This document shows positions 6,364 through 16,900 of a stretch of DNA of 64,000 nt, piece by piece. The position numbers and the translations under genes are program-made. The first letter of the stretch is position 1; each line of letters starts with the position of its first letter. The stretch is from the NCBI GenBank assembly GCA_041394945.1, contig JAWKHH010000005.1, positions 744,001 to 808,000 on the forward strand, in the 5' to 3' direction. A model generated the notes under the pieces. That model was not told where the DNA came from and did not search any database. It saw only the letters and a list, made by a program, of their open reading frames with translations. This DNA is from Bryobacteraceae bacterium (lineage in GTDB: Bacteria; Acidobacteriota; Terriglobia; Bryobacterales; Bryobacteraceae).

Positions 6364-9321
6364 TCATGGCGCGACGGTGACGGAAGGCCCGTTGCTCGCC
6401 CGTCCGCCCACGGTCAGCACCACCGCGTGATCCCCGGCCGGAACAGCCGGCACGATCAGGTTCGCCTGTCCCAATCCGACGAAGCCCGGCGCCAGCCCGA
6501 GGAACAGCACCTGCGCCGGCTGCCCTCCGATCGTCGCCGAGTAAGCCGCTACCGGGCGCGACAACGGATCGCCGCCTGCCGCAGCGCCCGTCGGCACGGC
6601 GTTATCCACCGCGCCTTGTCCGGTGAAATACACCACCAGCGGCGCGCCGGCCGCCACCGGATTCTGCGCCGTGTTCACCGTCCCGTCCGGATTCACAGCC
6701 ACCGCTCGATTCGCGCCGAACTGCAGAACCCCCGGCGCCGTCTCGGCCACCTGGAAGTCCACCGCGCTCGTCGCGGATCCGCCGCCGCGCACCTCCACCG
6801 TCGCCGTGCCCGGCGCGGTCTCGAACGGCGCCTGCCCGTTGATCTGTCCCGCGCTGGCGAAGAACAACGGCGCCGCACGGCCGTTGATCAGAACCGAAAC
6901 CCCGCCCAGCGATTCCGGCCACGGCGCCGCCGCCGCCGTCTCCTGCGTATCCGCGAGATTCGCTCCAAACAAGCTGAACAACGCCCCCGGCGCGAGTTCC
7001 TCCGCCCCGCTCGCCGCGTTCCGCATCGCCCCCGAACGGATCTCCCGCACCGGCGCGGCGGACCGCGTCAGCCGCACGATCGCCAACGTGTCGGCCACGA
7101 GCAGGTTCCCATTCGGCTCAACCACAATGCTCCGCGGCGAGATCGAAACCGCCGTCGCGTCCGCGCTTTCCACGGACCTCGCGCCGTCGCCGCCGGCGAT
7201 CGTGAAGATCGTCCCATCCGGCGCGATCATCCGCACGCGCCGGTTCCCGCTATCGGCGATATAGACGTTGCCGTCCGCGTCGGCGTCCACGTCCTCGGGC
7301 CGGTTCAGTTGCGCCGTATCCGCCGCCCGGCCGTCGCCGTTATAGCCCGCCGTACCTGTTCCGGCGATCGACGTCAACGTTCCGTTCCGCAGCCGGTACG
7401 CCCGATGGGTGAGTGAATCGACGAAGTAGATCGATCCATCCGGCGCCACGCTGAGGCTCGCGATCCGCACGCCCTGCGGCGGCACGAACGGGACGTCCGG
7501 AAGCCCCGTCGCCCGCAGCCGCAGCAGGCCCGGAACCCCTGTGAAGAGCGCCCGGCCTTCTCCATCCACCGCCACTGAACCTACCGATCCGAGCGTCGAA
7601 AACTGGTTTCCGCCGATCCGCGTGTCGCGCGCCAGCACCGTGCGGATATTCCCGTTCTCTATCACGCGCAGCCCGGCGATCTGGCCGAGGTACACGCGTC
7701 CCTGCGCGTCGGCGGCCATGCCATTGGCGAAGCTCATCGGCATCCCGGCCACCGGCCCGTCCGGCGTATCCGCGTTCTCGCCCGTACCGAGGATCGTCGT
7801 CAGCCGGCCCGCCGCGTCGATCCGCCGAATCCGGCGATCCACGATCGAGTAGAAGTAGATATTCCCGGCTGCGTCTCGCGAAAGAAAATCCGGCGATCCG
7901 ACTCGCGCCCCCACCGCCGGAACGTTGTCCACCACCTGGCTGCCCGCGCCCGGGCCGCCGGCGAAGATGCTTCGCATGAAGCGCACGCCCGAACTCACGC
8001 TCGCCGTCACCGTGAGTTCCACCGCGATCGTGACGCTTGGATTCGTGGTGGCCATCGAATCAAGGCGCAGCCGCCCGGTGTACACGCCCGCCGTCAGCCC
8101 CCCCGCCGAGATGCGAACGGGGAAGTCGCGGCCGGTCTGCCCCTCGGCGTTCGGCAGCGTGAGCCACGCCGCGCCTTCCACCGTCGCCCGGAACGGCACG
8201 GAGTAGTTCACCTGCTCCGGCGTCCGCACTGGTACTCCCTGCGTGATCGACGATCCCTGCGCCACCTGGTGCCGCAGCGTTCCAAGCGCCGGCAGACTCG
8301 GCCGCACCGTCCAGCCCGAAGCTTCGAACGTCAGCCCCGCGTCGCGGCTGATGCGCTGCCCGCCGTTGGCGAGCACGATATCCGGGTTCCGCGGATCCAC
8401 CGCCAGCACGCTCGCCCGGTCGCTGCAATCGAACGCGCCGCCAAGGTCCGTGCTCCGGCAGTAAAAGCGGCCCACCACGCCGGACCGGATATGCAGAATC
8501 GGCCGCGTGGGATCGGCGATCACCGTCGCCGTCACGTTGCACAGGCCGGAACTCCAGATCACGCTCCATGTCGCCCCGTTGTCACGCGTGATGTGGACCG
8601 TGCCGCCCGGCGCCGCGCACGTGGCCACGCGCGGAACAGTGCTGCTCACGTAGACCGTATTGGCCCGCGAGGGGTCGATCACCACCGTCGACGCCTCCCG
8701 CTGTCCCCCCGGCCCGATCGCCGCCGCCGGCTCCCAACTCGCGCCCGCGTCCAGGCTCCGGAACATTGCGCCGCCGATGGCCATCGTGAACATCGGGTAT
8801 GGCGCGCGCGCGCCGATGCCGAGCGCCGTCGCGTTCCCGGGAAGCGCGCCCCGCAGCGTCCAGTTCCTGCCGCCATCCGTGGTGCGGTACAGGTTCCCGC
8901 CCACGCGCGCGAACAGCAGGTCGGGAGCGTCGAGCGCCGCCGTCAGCGATTCCACGCGCGCGCTTCCCGCCGGGAGCCCGCTGCTCGCTTGCGTCCACGT
9001 GGCGCCGGAATCCGTGCTCCGCCATACCCCGCCGCGATCCATCGTCGCGGCCGCGTAAATCGTCTCCGCCGATGCCGGCGACACCGCCAGTGACCATATG
9101 CCCTGCCCGGCGCCCGGCTCAAAAACGTAGAGCGCCCGCCACGTGCGCCCGCCATCGTCGCTGCGCAGCGGGGCGCCGCCGGCCGCGCCTTGCACCGCGT
9201 AAAGGACGGACCCGGGCGTCGCCGGGAAGACCACTTGCGTCAGTGAGGGTGTTTGAGCGCGGCCAGGTCCGGCAAGGCACGCAGCCATTGCCAGGCCAAC
9301 CGCGGAGACTTTCCATCGCAT
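6364..9321 (-). CDS. secreted BNR/NHL beta-propeller protein with TIGR03437-like C-terminus
   Basis: 985 residues, signal peptide first (MRWKVSAVGLAMAACLAGPGRAQ). Residues ~25-340 carry repeated Asp-box motifs (DDGRTW, DSGATW, DGGRNW, DAGASW, DNGATW), a sialidase/Vps10-type propeller. Residues ~350-450 look like a BACON/Ig-type domain (EGAAWLTLPN). Residues ~460-745 are NHL-type repeats (GTAGYNGDGRAADTAQLNRPEDVDADADG). The last ~220 residues (GALFSLFGANLAD, LGGVSVLINGRAAPLFFASAGQINGQAPF, VVYFTGQGAVDNAVPTG) match the C-terminal domain known from Solibacter proteins as TIGR03437. Extracellular; ligand unknown. It is followed closely by the exported dehydrogenase. Confidence 0.87.
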   Translation of the reverse strand: MRWKVSAVGLAMAACLAGPGRAQTPSLTQVVFPATPGSVLYAVQGAAGGAPLRSDDGGRTWRALYVFEPGAGQGIWSLAVSPASAETIYAAATMDRGGVWRSTDSGATWTQASSGLPAGSARVESLTAALDAPDLLFARVGGNLYRTTDGGRNWTLRGALPGNATALGIGARAPYPMFTMAIGGAMFRSLDAGASWEPAAAIGPGGQREASTVVIDPSRANTVYVSSTVPRVATCAAPGGTVHITRDNGATWSVIWSSGLCNVTATVIADPTRPILHIRSGVVGRFYCRSTDLGGAFDCSDRASVLAVDPRNPDIVLANGGQRISRDAGLTFEASGWTVRPSLPALGTLRHQVAQGSSITQGVPVRTPEQVNYSVPFRATVEGAAWLTLPNAEGQTGRDFPVRISAGGLTAGVYTGRLRLDSMATTNPSVTIAVELTVTASVSSGVRFMRSIFAGGPGAGSQVVDNVPAVGARVGSPDFLSRDAAGNIYFYSIVDRRIRRIDAAGRLTTILGTGENADTPDGPVAGMPMSFANGMAADAQGRVYLGQIAGLRVIENGNIRTVLARDTRIGGNQFSTLGSVGSVAVDGEGRALFTGVPGLLRLRATGLPDVPFVPPQGVRIASLSVAPDGSIYFVDSLTHRAYRLRNGTLTSIAGTGTAGYNGDGRAADTAQLNRPEDVDADADGNVYIADSGNRRVRMIAPDGTIFTIAGGDGARSVESADATAVSISPRSIVVEPNGNLLVADTLAIVRLTRSAAPVREIRSGAMRNAASGAEELAPGALFSLFGANLADTQETAAAAPWPESLGGVSVLINGRAAPLFFASAGQINGQAPFETAPGTATVEVRGGGSATSAVDFQVAETAPGVLQFGANRAVAVNPDGTVNTAQNPVAAGAPLVVYFTGQGAVDNAVPTGAAAGGDPLSRPVAAYSATIGGQPAQVLFLGLAPGFVGLGQANLIVPAVPAGDHAVVLTVGGRASNGPSVTVAP

Positions 9322-9366
9322 GACCTTATTTTCACGATTCTTGCGGCTCGGTTGCGTCCGGACCGG

Positions 9367-9906
9367 CTATTTCTGAAGACTGTGGCACTGCGCGCAGGCT
9401 TTGTCGCGGCTCATCTTCATCAGTGCCGCCGCCGTTCCGCCATGCGCGTCGTGACACATCTGGCAATCCGGCAGCGTATCCATCTGGTGCGTGTGCTTCG
9501 CCGCGAAGGCGTCTTTGGCGTGGCAGTTCGAACAGACGTTCGAAAGCGACGCACGCAGAAAACGCCACCGCCCGCCGCGCACCATGTGGCACGACGTGCA
9601 GTCGTCCACCGGCGGATGCGCGCGGAACGTCGCCGCGCCGCCCCCCACCGCGATCTTCACTGCCGATCCTCCCGCCGCGATCCGGTGCTCGCCGGGCCCG
9701 AGCTTCACCACGCCCGCCGCCACGCCTGCGTGCGGCGATTCGAGCGCCGCCGGCTTCCCGTCCACCGTCACCGCCGCGCCTTCGGGTACACGCGCGATCA
9801 CGCGAATCGCCGCGCCCTCCGCGAACACCGCGCCATCCGGCGGCGCCAGCACACGCGCGTCCTGCGCCAGGGCCGCAACCGCCATCAGCGCCGCGGCGAG
9901 CCTCAT
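9367..9906 (-). CDS. secreted tetraheme cytochrome c
   Basis: 179 residues: a signal peptide (MRLAAALMAVAALAQ), an ~80-residue beta-rich domain, then four CXXCH haem-binding motifs in the last 80 residues (CTSCH, CSNCH, CQMCH, CAQCH). The arrangement is like doubled-CXXCH cytochromes. Its ATG overlaps the TGA of the FMN dehydrogenase gene (ATGA, 9903-9906), so the two are made together. The dehydrogenase is itself predicted to be Tat-exported, so this cytochrome is a natural periplasmic electron acceptor for it. Longer upstream readings of this frame lie inside the dehydrogenase gene and are not used. Confidence 0.88.
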   Translation of the reverse strand: MRLAAALMAVAALAQDARVLAPPDGAVFAEGAAIRVIARVPEGAAVTVDGKPAALESPHAGVAAGVVKLGPGEHRIAAGGSAVKIAVGGGAATFRAHPPVDDCTSCHMVRGGRWRFLRASLSNVCSNCHAKDAFAAKHTHQMDTLPDCQMCHDAHGGTAAALMKMSRDKACAQCHSLQK

Positions 9907-11072
9907 CCGCGCTCCCGCCGGTAGCGCACCATCGTCCGGTCTATCGCCGCGAGGTTCGCAACCCCCGATAGACCCATATCGAGAGCCAGTTCCGTCTTCA
10001 ACAACTCGATCACGCGCGCTACTCCCCGCTGCCCGAATGCCGCCAGCCCGTACAGATAGGGCCGCGCCACCGCGATCGCCGTCGCGCCCAGCGCCAGCCC
10101 CTTCAAAACATCGGTGCCGCGCCGGAATCCGCCGTCGCACAACACCGGGATCTTCCCCTCCACCGCCGCCACGCACTCCGGCAGCGCGTCGATCGTTGCG
10201 CCGGCGTGGTCGAGCTGACGCCCGCCGTGCGTCGAAACGATCACCCCCTTCGCCCCGTTCTTTACGCACAACGCCGCATCGTCGCCGCGCATGATCCCTT
10301 TCACCACCACCGGAATCTTCGATTCCGAACACAGGTCCGCCAGCGTCGCCCATGTCGCCAACGGCGACGGGCGCTCCGGCCACAGTCCCGTCCGCCACGG
10401 GTTCTTCGCCTTCGGCAGCATTCCGCTCAAGTCCCGCTTCGGCAGCCCGGACTCGCACCACGACCGCTCGAACCCGTTGTGAATATCGCGCTCCCGGTGC
10501 GACACGTGCATGATGTCCACCGTGAAACAAATCGCCGAGCAGCCCAGGTCTTCCAACCGTTCGAGCAGCCGCCGCCGGTTCTCCTTTGTCATGATGTTGC
10601 CGCCCGTGGTCAACTGCCACCACGCCGCCGGGCCTTTTCCGGATTCGATCAGATCGTCGATGCCGCCGTTGGTGATGTGCAGCGCCTTGGCCGCCGCCGC
10701 GCCGCGCGCCACTTCCAGCTCGCCCTTGGGGAAAAAGCAGTTCTTGCCGCCCGCCGGATCGAGGATGATCGGGAACTCGAGCTTATTGCCGAACAACTCG
10801 AGCGACGTGTCGATCTTGTGCGTGTCGACGAGCATCTTCGGGCGGATGATGATGTCGTTGAACGCCTCCCGCGCGTCGCGCAGCGAGAATTCGTCCTCCG
10901 CGCCGCCCTCGAGGTAATCCCACGCCATCGGGTCCAGCTTCTTCCGCGCCGCATCGCGGAAATCGTAGATGTTGATCGGACCGTAGAGCGGATCCGAATA
11001 GTCGATATCGGCGAAGGCCCGGGCGCCATAGAGCCCGATCAATCCACGGAGTGCGGAACGGCGGCTGTACAT
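9903..11072 (-). CDS. Tat-exported FMN-dependent alpha-hydroxyacid dehydrogenase
   Basis: 389 residues of the lactate dehydrogenase/glycolate oxidase family, which oxidises 2-hydroxyacids to 2-oxoacids with FMN. The active site motif STHGGRQLDHAG holds the catalytic His and Arg. Other family landmarks are DYLEGGAEDE near the N-terminus, LCDGGFRRGTDVLKGLALGA (phosphate of FMN) and ARPYLYGLAAFG. The start at 11072 gives MYSRRSALRGLIGLYGARAFA, a twin-arginine signal. A longer start at 11111 would overlap the sulfatase gene and bury the signal. Tat export fits a protein that must fold around its cofactor first. The tetraheme cytochrome gene overlaps its stop codon. The true substrate cannot be read from sequence. 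Confidence 0.88.
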   Translation of the reverse strand: MYSRRSALRGLIGLYGARAFADIDYSDPLYGPINIYDFRDAARKKLDPMAWDYLEGGAEDEFSLRDAREAFNDIIIRPKMLVDTHKIDTSLELFGNKLEFPIILDPAGGKNCFFPKGELEVARGAAAAKALHITNGGIDDLIESGKGPAAWWQLTTGGNIMTKENRRRLLERLEDLGCSAICFTVDIMHVSHRERDIHNGFERSWCESGLPKRDLSGMLPKAKNPWRTGLWPERPSPLATWATLADLCSESKIPVVVKGIMRGDDAALCVKNGAKGVIVSTHGGRQLDHAGATIDALPECVAAVEGKIPVLCDGGFRRGTDVLKGLALGATAIAVARPYLYGLAAFGQRGVARVIELLKTELALDMGLSGVANLAAIDRTMVRYRRERG

Positions 11073-11085
11073 ACCGCCATCTATT

Positions 11086-12537
11086 CTATCCGCCGGCCCA
11101 GAATTTTCCACCGAACTCCGGCCGCGTGTCCCCCAGTTCCGTCCGCCACTGCCCGAGCAGCCCGCGCATCGACTGCACCCGCTTCGCCTGCGCCCCGGAA
11201 AGGTCGCTCTTCTCCCAAGGATCCTGCCACAAATCGAACAACTGGTTCCGCCGCTTCCCGCCCACGTTGTACTCGATCAGCTTGTACCGGTCCGTCGAAA
11301 CGGCGCGCTGCAGATGACGATACGCCGTGTGCACGTGGTCGCGCGTCCGCGAAGACGGCTTCTCGATCACCGTCTGAAAACTCTTCCCCTGCACCGACGC
11401 CGGTTTCGAAACGCCCACCAGATCGCACAACGTCGGAAAGATATCGAGCACGTAGCAGAACGCCGTCCGCTTCTGCTTCTCCGGCAGCCCCGGACCCGCC
11501 ATCATCAGCGGCACCCGCACCGAATGGTCGTACAGGTTCTGCTTCCCGAAAAGCCCGTGCTGCCCCACCGCCAGCCCGTTGTCCGCCGCGAACACCACGA
11601 TCGTATCCCGCGCCGCGTCCGTCTCCTCGAGCGTTGCCAGCACTCGCCCGATCTGCGCGTCCAGATGCGAGATCATCGCGTAGTACGCCCCGATGTGCCG
11701 CCGCGTTTCGGCCGGGTCCCGCGGGATCGCCGCCAGCATCTCGTCCCGCACCCGTAGTTCCCCGTTGTCGAACGGATGCTCCGGCAGAAAGTTCTCCGGC
11801 AGCCGGATCTCCGCCTCCGGATACATGTCGAGGTACTGCTTCGGCATCGTCCGCGGATCGTGTGGAGCCATGAACGCCGAATAAGCGAAGAACGGCTTCG
11901 AACGGTCCCGCTTCTTCAGAAAATCCACGATCGTCGATGCGAACAACTCCGAGGAGTGCGTGCCGCTCGCCACCCGGTCGAACACTTTCTGGTTGATCTG
12001 CTTGCCCGCTGACGTCCCCGGATCCCACGGGTGCGGCTTCGGCGCCGGATACTCGCCCGCCTTGTGATAGTGGCTCACCGGGACGTTCCAGTGGTCGTCC
12101 ATCCCGCCGAAAAAGATGTTCTCGCCGTCGTTGAACCCGCGCGAAAACGCCGCCGGTCCGTTGTGCCACTTGCCCGTCCCGAACGCGTGATAGCCGGCTT
12201 CCTGGAACGCTTCGCCCATCATCGTGTGATCGCTCGCGATCGTCTGCCCCTCGCGTTCGATCCCGAACAGCGTCCGCCCCGTGTGCAGCATCGCCCGCGA
12301 CGGCATGCACACCGCGCCCGACGTTCCGCCCATGATGTGAGCCCGCGTGAACGCCACGCCGCGCCCGGCCAGCTTGTCGAGGTTCGGCGTCCGCACCTGC
12401 GGCGCGCCCAACGCCGAAATCGTCGAGTGACGCATGTCGTCGGCGAACAGAAACAGCACGTTCGGTTTCCGCCGGCCGCTCTGCGCGAACACATACGGCG
12501 CCGCCGCCGCGCCCAGAAATCCCCGCCGCGTCATCAT
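11086..12537 (-). CDS. Tat-exported sulfatase (arylsulfatase family, formylglycine type)
   Basis: 483 residues. It begins MMTRRGFLGAAAA, a Tat signal. NVLFLFADDM supplies the first metal-binding Asp pair (residues 33-34). The catalytic Cys is C77 in VCMPSRAMLHTGR, the C-x-P-S-R formylglycine signature. Later metal and active-site residues lie in FFAYSAFMAPHDP and VFAADNG (Asp/Asn). The C-terminal subdomain is conserved. It should hydrolyse sulfate esters, probably of polysaccharides, outside the cytoplasm once matured by a formylglycine-generating enzyme (not in this window). The ATG overlaps the TGA of the DUF1501 gene (ATGA, 12534-12537). The frame continues upstream to 12768 only inside that gene. 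Confidence 0.92.
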   Translation of the reverse strand: MMTRRGFLGAAAAPYVFAQSGRRKPNVLFLFADDMRHSTISALGAPQVRTPNLDKLAGRGVAFTRAHIMGGTSGAVCMPSRAMLHTGRTLFGIEREGQTIASDHTMMGEAFQEAGYHAFGTGKWHNGPAAFSRGFNDGENIFFGGMDDHWNVPVSHYHKAGEYPAPKPHPWDPGTSAGKQINQKVFDRVASGTHSSELFASTIVDFLKKRDRSKPFFAYSAFMAPHDPRTMPKQYLDMYPEAEIRLPENFLPEHPFDNGELRVRDEMLAAIPRDPAETRRHIGAYYAMISHLDAQIGRVLATLEETDAARDTIVVFAADNGLAVGQHGLFGKQNLYDHSVRVPLMMAGPGLPEKQKRTAFCYVLDIFPTLCDLVGVSKPASVQGKSFQTVIEKPSSRTRDHVHTAYRHLQRAVSTDRYKLIEYNVGGKRRNQLFDLWQDPWEKSDLSGAQAKRVQSMRGLLGQWRTELGDTRPEFGGKFWAGG

Positions 12538-13979
12538 GCGAGCACGGCCTTCACCGGCGCCGCCGGCTCCACGCCCGTCAACCGCTGGTCCAGCCCCTGG
12601 TACTTGTAAGTAAACCGTGAGTGATCCACGCCGAAGCAGTGCAGCAGCGTCGCCTGCAGATCCCGCACATGCACCGGGTCGCGCACGATGTTGTACGCGA
12701 ACTCGTCCGTCTCTCCATGCACCACGCCGCCCTTGATGCCGCCGCCGGCCAGCCACAACGAGAAGCACCGCGGATGATGATCCCGCCCGTAGTCGTCCGC
12801 CGTCAATTTGCCCTGCGAGTAAATCGTCCGCCCGAATTCGCCGCCCCAGATCACCAGCGTCTCATCGAGCATCCCCCGCTCTTTCAAATCCTGCACCAGC
12901 GCCCAGTTCGCCCGGTCCACGTCCCTGCACTGCGACGGCAGCACCTCCGGCAAATTCCCATGCACGTCCCATCCGCGCTGATACACCTGCACGAAACGCA
13001 CGCCGCGCTCCATCAGCCGCCGCGCCATCAGCAGCGTGTACGCATAGGTTCCGGGCTTCCGCGCCTCCTCGCCGTACATCTGGTAAGTGCTCTCCGGCTC
13101 CTTGCTGATCTCGGTCAACTCCGGCACCGACGACTGCATCCGGAACGCCATCTCGTATTGCTCAATGCGAGCCCGCGTCTCCGGATCCGCCAGCTTCTGA
13201 TACTCGATCTGGTTCAACTCACCCAGTGCGTCGAGCATCCGCCGTCGCACCCCCGCGTCCACGCCGTCCGGATTGCTGATGTAGAGCACCGGGTCGCCCG
13301 CCGCCCGCAGCGCCACGCCCGCGTACTGCGCCGAAAGGAACCCCGCGCTCCACAGCCGCGCCGAAATCGCCTGCACGTTCGCCTTCGGATGCGAGTGCGA
13401 CGCGTTCAACACCACGAACGAAGGCAGGTCGCGGTTCATGCTCCCCAGCCCGTACGCGATCCATGACCCGATGCAAGGCTTGCCCGGAATCATGAAGCCC
13501 GTCTGGATAAAGGTGATCGCCGGCTCATGGTTGATCGCCTCGGTATGCATGGACCGGATGATCGAGATATCGTCCACCATCTTCGCTGTGTTCGGTAGCA
13601 GTTCGGAAATCCACGTCCCGTTCTGCCCGTGCTGGTTGAACTTGAAAATCGAAGGCGCGATCGGAAAACGGCTCTGCCCGGACGTCATCGTCGTCAGCCG
13701 CTGCCCGCGCCGGATCGTGTCCGGAAGATCCTTGTCGAACCACTCCGCCATCTTCGGCTTGTGGTCGAGCAGGTCCATCTGCGGCGGAGCCCCCACCATG
13801 TGCAGGTAGATCGCGCGTTTGGCCTTCGGCGCGAAGTGCGGCAGCCCGGCGAGACCGCCCCCTTCCCCGCGCATCAGCCCGGCCAGCGCCAGCCCGCCCA
13901 GCCCGCGCGCGGACCGTGAGAAAAACTGTCGCCGGGTTTCGTTCGCCACGCAATCGCGAATGGGCTTCGGGTCCGTCAT
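12534..13979 (-). CDS. DUF1501 family Tat-exported protein
   Basis: 481 residues, starting MTDPKPIRDCVANETRRQFFSRSARGLGGLALAGLM, a Tat signal after a short lead. The body shows DUF1501 landmarks: AIYLHMVGAPPQMDLLDHKP, SIIRSMHTEAINHEPA, YQRGWDVHGNL and VIWGGEFGRT near the end with GRDHHPRCFSLWLAGGG. The fold is alkaline-phosphatase/sulfatase-like and the family is nearly always encoded next to a PSD1/DUF1549/DUF1553 protein, as here. Biochemical role unknown. ATGA overlaps join it to the cytochrome gene upstream (13976-13979) and to the sulfatase downstream. The frame is open to 15473, but everything above 13979 is antisense-frame noise within the upstream gene. Confidence 0.92.
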   Translation of the reverse strand: MTDPKPIRDCVANETRRQFFSRSARGLGGLALAGLMRGEGGGLAGLPHFAPKAKRAIYLHMVGAPPQMDLLDHKPKMAEWFDKDLPDTIRRGQRLTTMTSGQSRFPIAPSIFKFNQHGQNGTWISELLPNTAKMVDDISIIRSMHTEAINHEPAITFIQTGFMIPGKPCIGSWIAYGLGSMNRDLPSFVVLNASHSHPKANVQAISARLWSAGFLSAQYAGVALRAAGDPVLYISNPDGVDAGVRRRMLDALGELNQIEYQKLADPETRARIEQYEMAFRMQSSVPELTEISKEPESTYQMYGEEARKPGTYAYTLLMARRLMERGVRFVQVYQRGWDVHGNLPEVLPSQCRDVDRANWALVQDLKERGMLDETLVIWGGEFGRTIYSQGKLTADDYGRDHHPRCFSLWLAGGGIKGGVVHGETDEFAYNIVRDPVHVRDLQATLLHCFGVDHSRFTYKYQGLDQRLTGVEPAAPVKAVLA

Positions 13980-16900
13980 TTGTTCAACGCCTCGTCCAGG
14001 TTCAGAATCTGATTCGCCAGCATCGTGTACGCCGCTAGCTCCGCCGTTTCCAGCGCCGCCTCCGGCGCCGATTGCCCCGTCTCCACCAGCCGCTTCGCAT
14101 CCTCCGCGTGGGACCGGTAGTGTTCCCGATAATCCCGCCACGCCCGCTCCGCGATCTCCCGCTCCCGGCCCTCGAACGGCCGCGCCAGCGCCAGCTCCGT
14201 CATCGCGTCCAGCCGCGCCCCGAACTCCCCGCCCGCCTCCATCGCCCGCGCCGCCAATCCCCGCGCGGCTTCCACGAACTGGACATCGTTCATCGTCACA
14301 AGCGCCTGCAGCGGCGTGTTCGTCCGCTCCCGCCGCACCGTGCATACCTCGCGCGTCGGCGCATTGAAGATCTCCATCGAAGGCGGCGGCGCCGAACGCT
14401 TCCAGAACGTGTAGAGACTCCGCCGGTACAGCTTCTCCCCCGCGTCCTGTTTGTAGAAGCGCGTGTTGCTCCCCCGCATCGCCACTGTCTCCCAGATGCC
14501 CTCCGGCTGATACGGCTTTACGCTCGGCCCGCCGATCTCCGGCGCCAGCAGGCCGCCCGCTGAAAGCGCGTAGTCGCGGATCAACTCGCCATCCAGCCGG
14601 AAACGCGGACCCCGCGACAACAGCACGTTCTGCGGATCCTTCTCGAGCTTGTCCGGCGTCGCCGCCGCGCTCTGCCGGTACGTCGCCGAGGTCACCATCA
14701 GCCGGTACATGTGCTTCACGTCCCAGCCCGACTCGCGGAACTCCACCGCCAGCCAGTCGAGCAACGCCTGGTTCGTCGGCGCTTCGCCCTGCGATCCGAA
14801 ATCCTCCGCCGTCTTCACCAACCCCGCGCCGAATACCTCCTGCCACATGCGATTCACCGTCACGCGCGCCGTGAGCGGGTTGTTCTCGTCCATCAGCCAT
14901 TGCGCCAGCCCCAGCCGGTTCCGCGGCATCGAAGCCGCCATCGGCGGCAGCGCGGAGGGCGTCGTCGGTCGCACCTCGTCCCGCGGCTGATCGTACATCC
15001 CGCGATAGAGGACGTGCGCCATCGCTGCGCCGGAGCGCTCCTGCATCACATGCGTGATGGCGCCGCGCCGGCGGATGGCCAGCGTCTCGGCGTCGAGCGA
15101 CTTCATGCGCGCCACCCATTCGCGATACTCCGGATCGGCCGCGTGCCGGTAATAGAGATGCAGCGCGCTGCGGTGCGCTCCGTCCGGCTGTCCGCCCGCT
15201 CGCGCCCGTCGAATCATCGGCCACAACGAAACCAGCCGCGCTTCCTCTTCGGTGATCGCCCGGCGGTAGATCCGGAAATCGGCGATCGCGCCGCCGCCAA
15301 GCACGCGCGAGCGGCCGCCAATCAACAGCGGTTCCCCCGGAGCGCGGATCGTACCCTCCAGCTTCGAATCGAGCTTGCTCGACCCCGCCGCGTCCACCTT
15401 GCGCCCGTTCACGTAGAGCGACAACCCCATCTCCGTCCGGCTGCCGTCGTACGACACCGCGACGTGGTGCCATTGCCCGGCTTCGATTTGTTCGGCCGGC
15501 CCGGCGCGCAGCGAAATGCCCTGTCCCTTGTCGCCCAGCAGGTCAATGCCCGGGCGCCGTCCCGCCACCGTGATGGACCAGCCCCGCGGCTTCGGCCGGT
15601 TCTCGTCCTCCTCCTCGTCCGCCGCCGCCTTCTCCGGCTTCGGCGGATCGGTCATCTCGCTCGCCAGCGTCACCGTCTCGTCCCGCTTCGGGTAGAGGAA
15701 CCACATGGAGACCGTAAACGGCCGGTCCGAATCGACATAACCTTCGTTCGGCAGTTCGATCCCGCTCTTCTCTTCGAAAGCCACCGACGGCCCGTGATAC
15801 GAATCCTTCTCCGTCACGCCCGGCGATGGTTTCCCCGTCAGCTCTCCAATGCCAAGGAGCGGCTTCTCGCCGGCGAGCGGAGTGTTGATGGCGCCGCGCG
15901 CCGGAGACGCGAGCCATCGCTCGAACCCTTCGTCCGGCTTCGCCGCCGCCATCTTCGCCGTGATCGCGTCGCGTTCGGCGCGAATCGCGCTCCACCGGGC
16001 GCGGTCGGCCCCGTCCGGCACCACCACGATCGGCGGTGTGTCCGGGATGTTGCCGTCCATGATCGGCTGCGTCGTGTTGCGGAAGAACGCCGTCATCGAG
16101 TAGAAGTCGCGCTGCGAAATCGGGTCGAACTTGTGGTCGTGGCACGTGGCGCAGCCGACGGTGAGCCCCAGCCACACGGCGCTCGTCGTATCCACGCGGT
16201 CCTTGGCGTAGATCGCTTCCACCTCGTCCAGAATCACGCCGGCCTCGTTGGTCGATGGCGCGCAGCGGTGGAAGCCGGAAGCGATCTGCTGGTCGAGCGT
16301 GCGGTTCGGAAGCAGGTCGCCGGCAAGCTGCTCGATGGTGAACCGGTCGAACGGCATGTTCCGGTTGAACGCCGCGATCACCCAGTCCCGATAGGGCCAC
16401 ATCTCGCGGTAGTTGTCCACGTGGATGCCGTGCGTGTCGGCGTACCGCGCCGCGTCCAGCCAGTACCGCGCCCGGTGTTCGCCGTACCGCGGCGAATCCA
16501 TGAAGCGCTCCACCACGTTCGCGTATGCTTCGGGCGATTTGTCCGCCGCGAACGCTTCCACATCGGCCGGCGCCGGCGGCAGCCCGGTCAGGTCCAGCGC
16601 AAGGCGCCGGATCAGCGTCCGCCGCGACGCCTCTCCCGCCGGGGCCAGCCCCTTGTCCTCGAGCGCCGCCAGCACAAACCGGTCAATCGGATTCCGCACC
16701 CACGCGTCCTGCTTCACTGCCGGCGGAGCGGGCCGTTTCGGCGCCACGAAGGACCAATGCTCCCGCCACGGCGCACCCTCCGAGATCCAGTCCCGCAGCG
16801 TCTTCTTCTGCGCTTCCGTGAGGGTCTTGTGCGAACGCGTTGGCGGCATCCGCAGCGCCGCGTTGGCGTGTTCGATGCGCTGAACCATCAGGCTCTCGGC

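Noticed and set aside
12534..15473. 979-residue reading of the DUF1501 frame
   Set aside because: Only the part below 13979 is DUF1501 with a Tat start; the rest is a low-complexity Gly/Arg frame inside the PSD1 gene.
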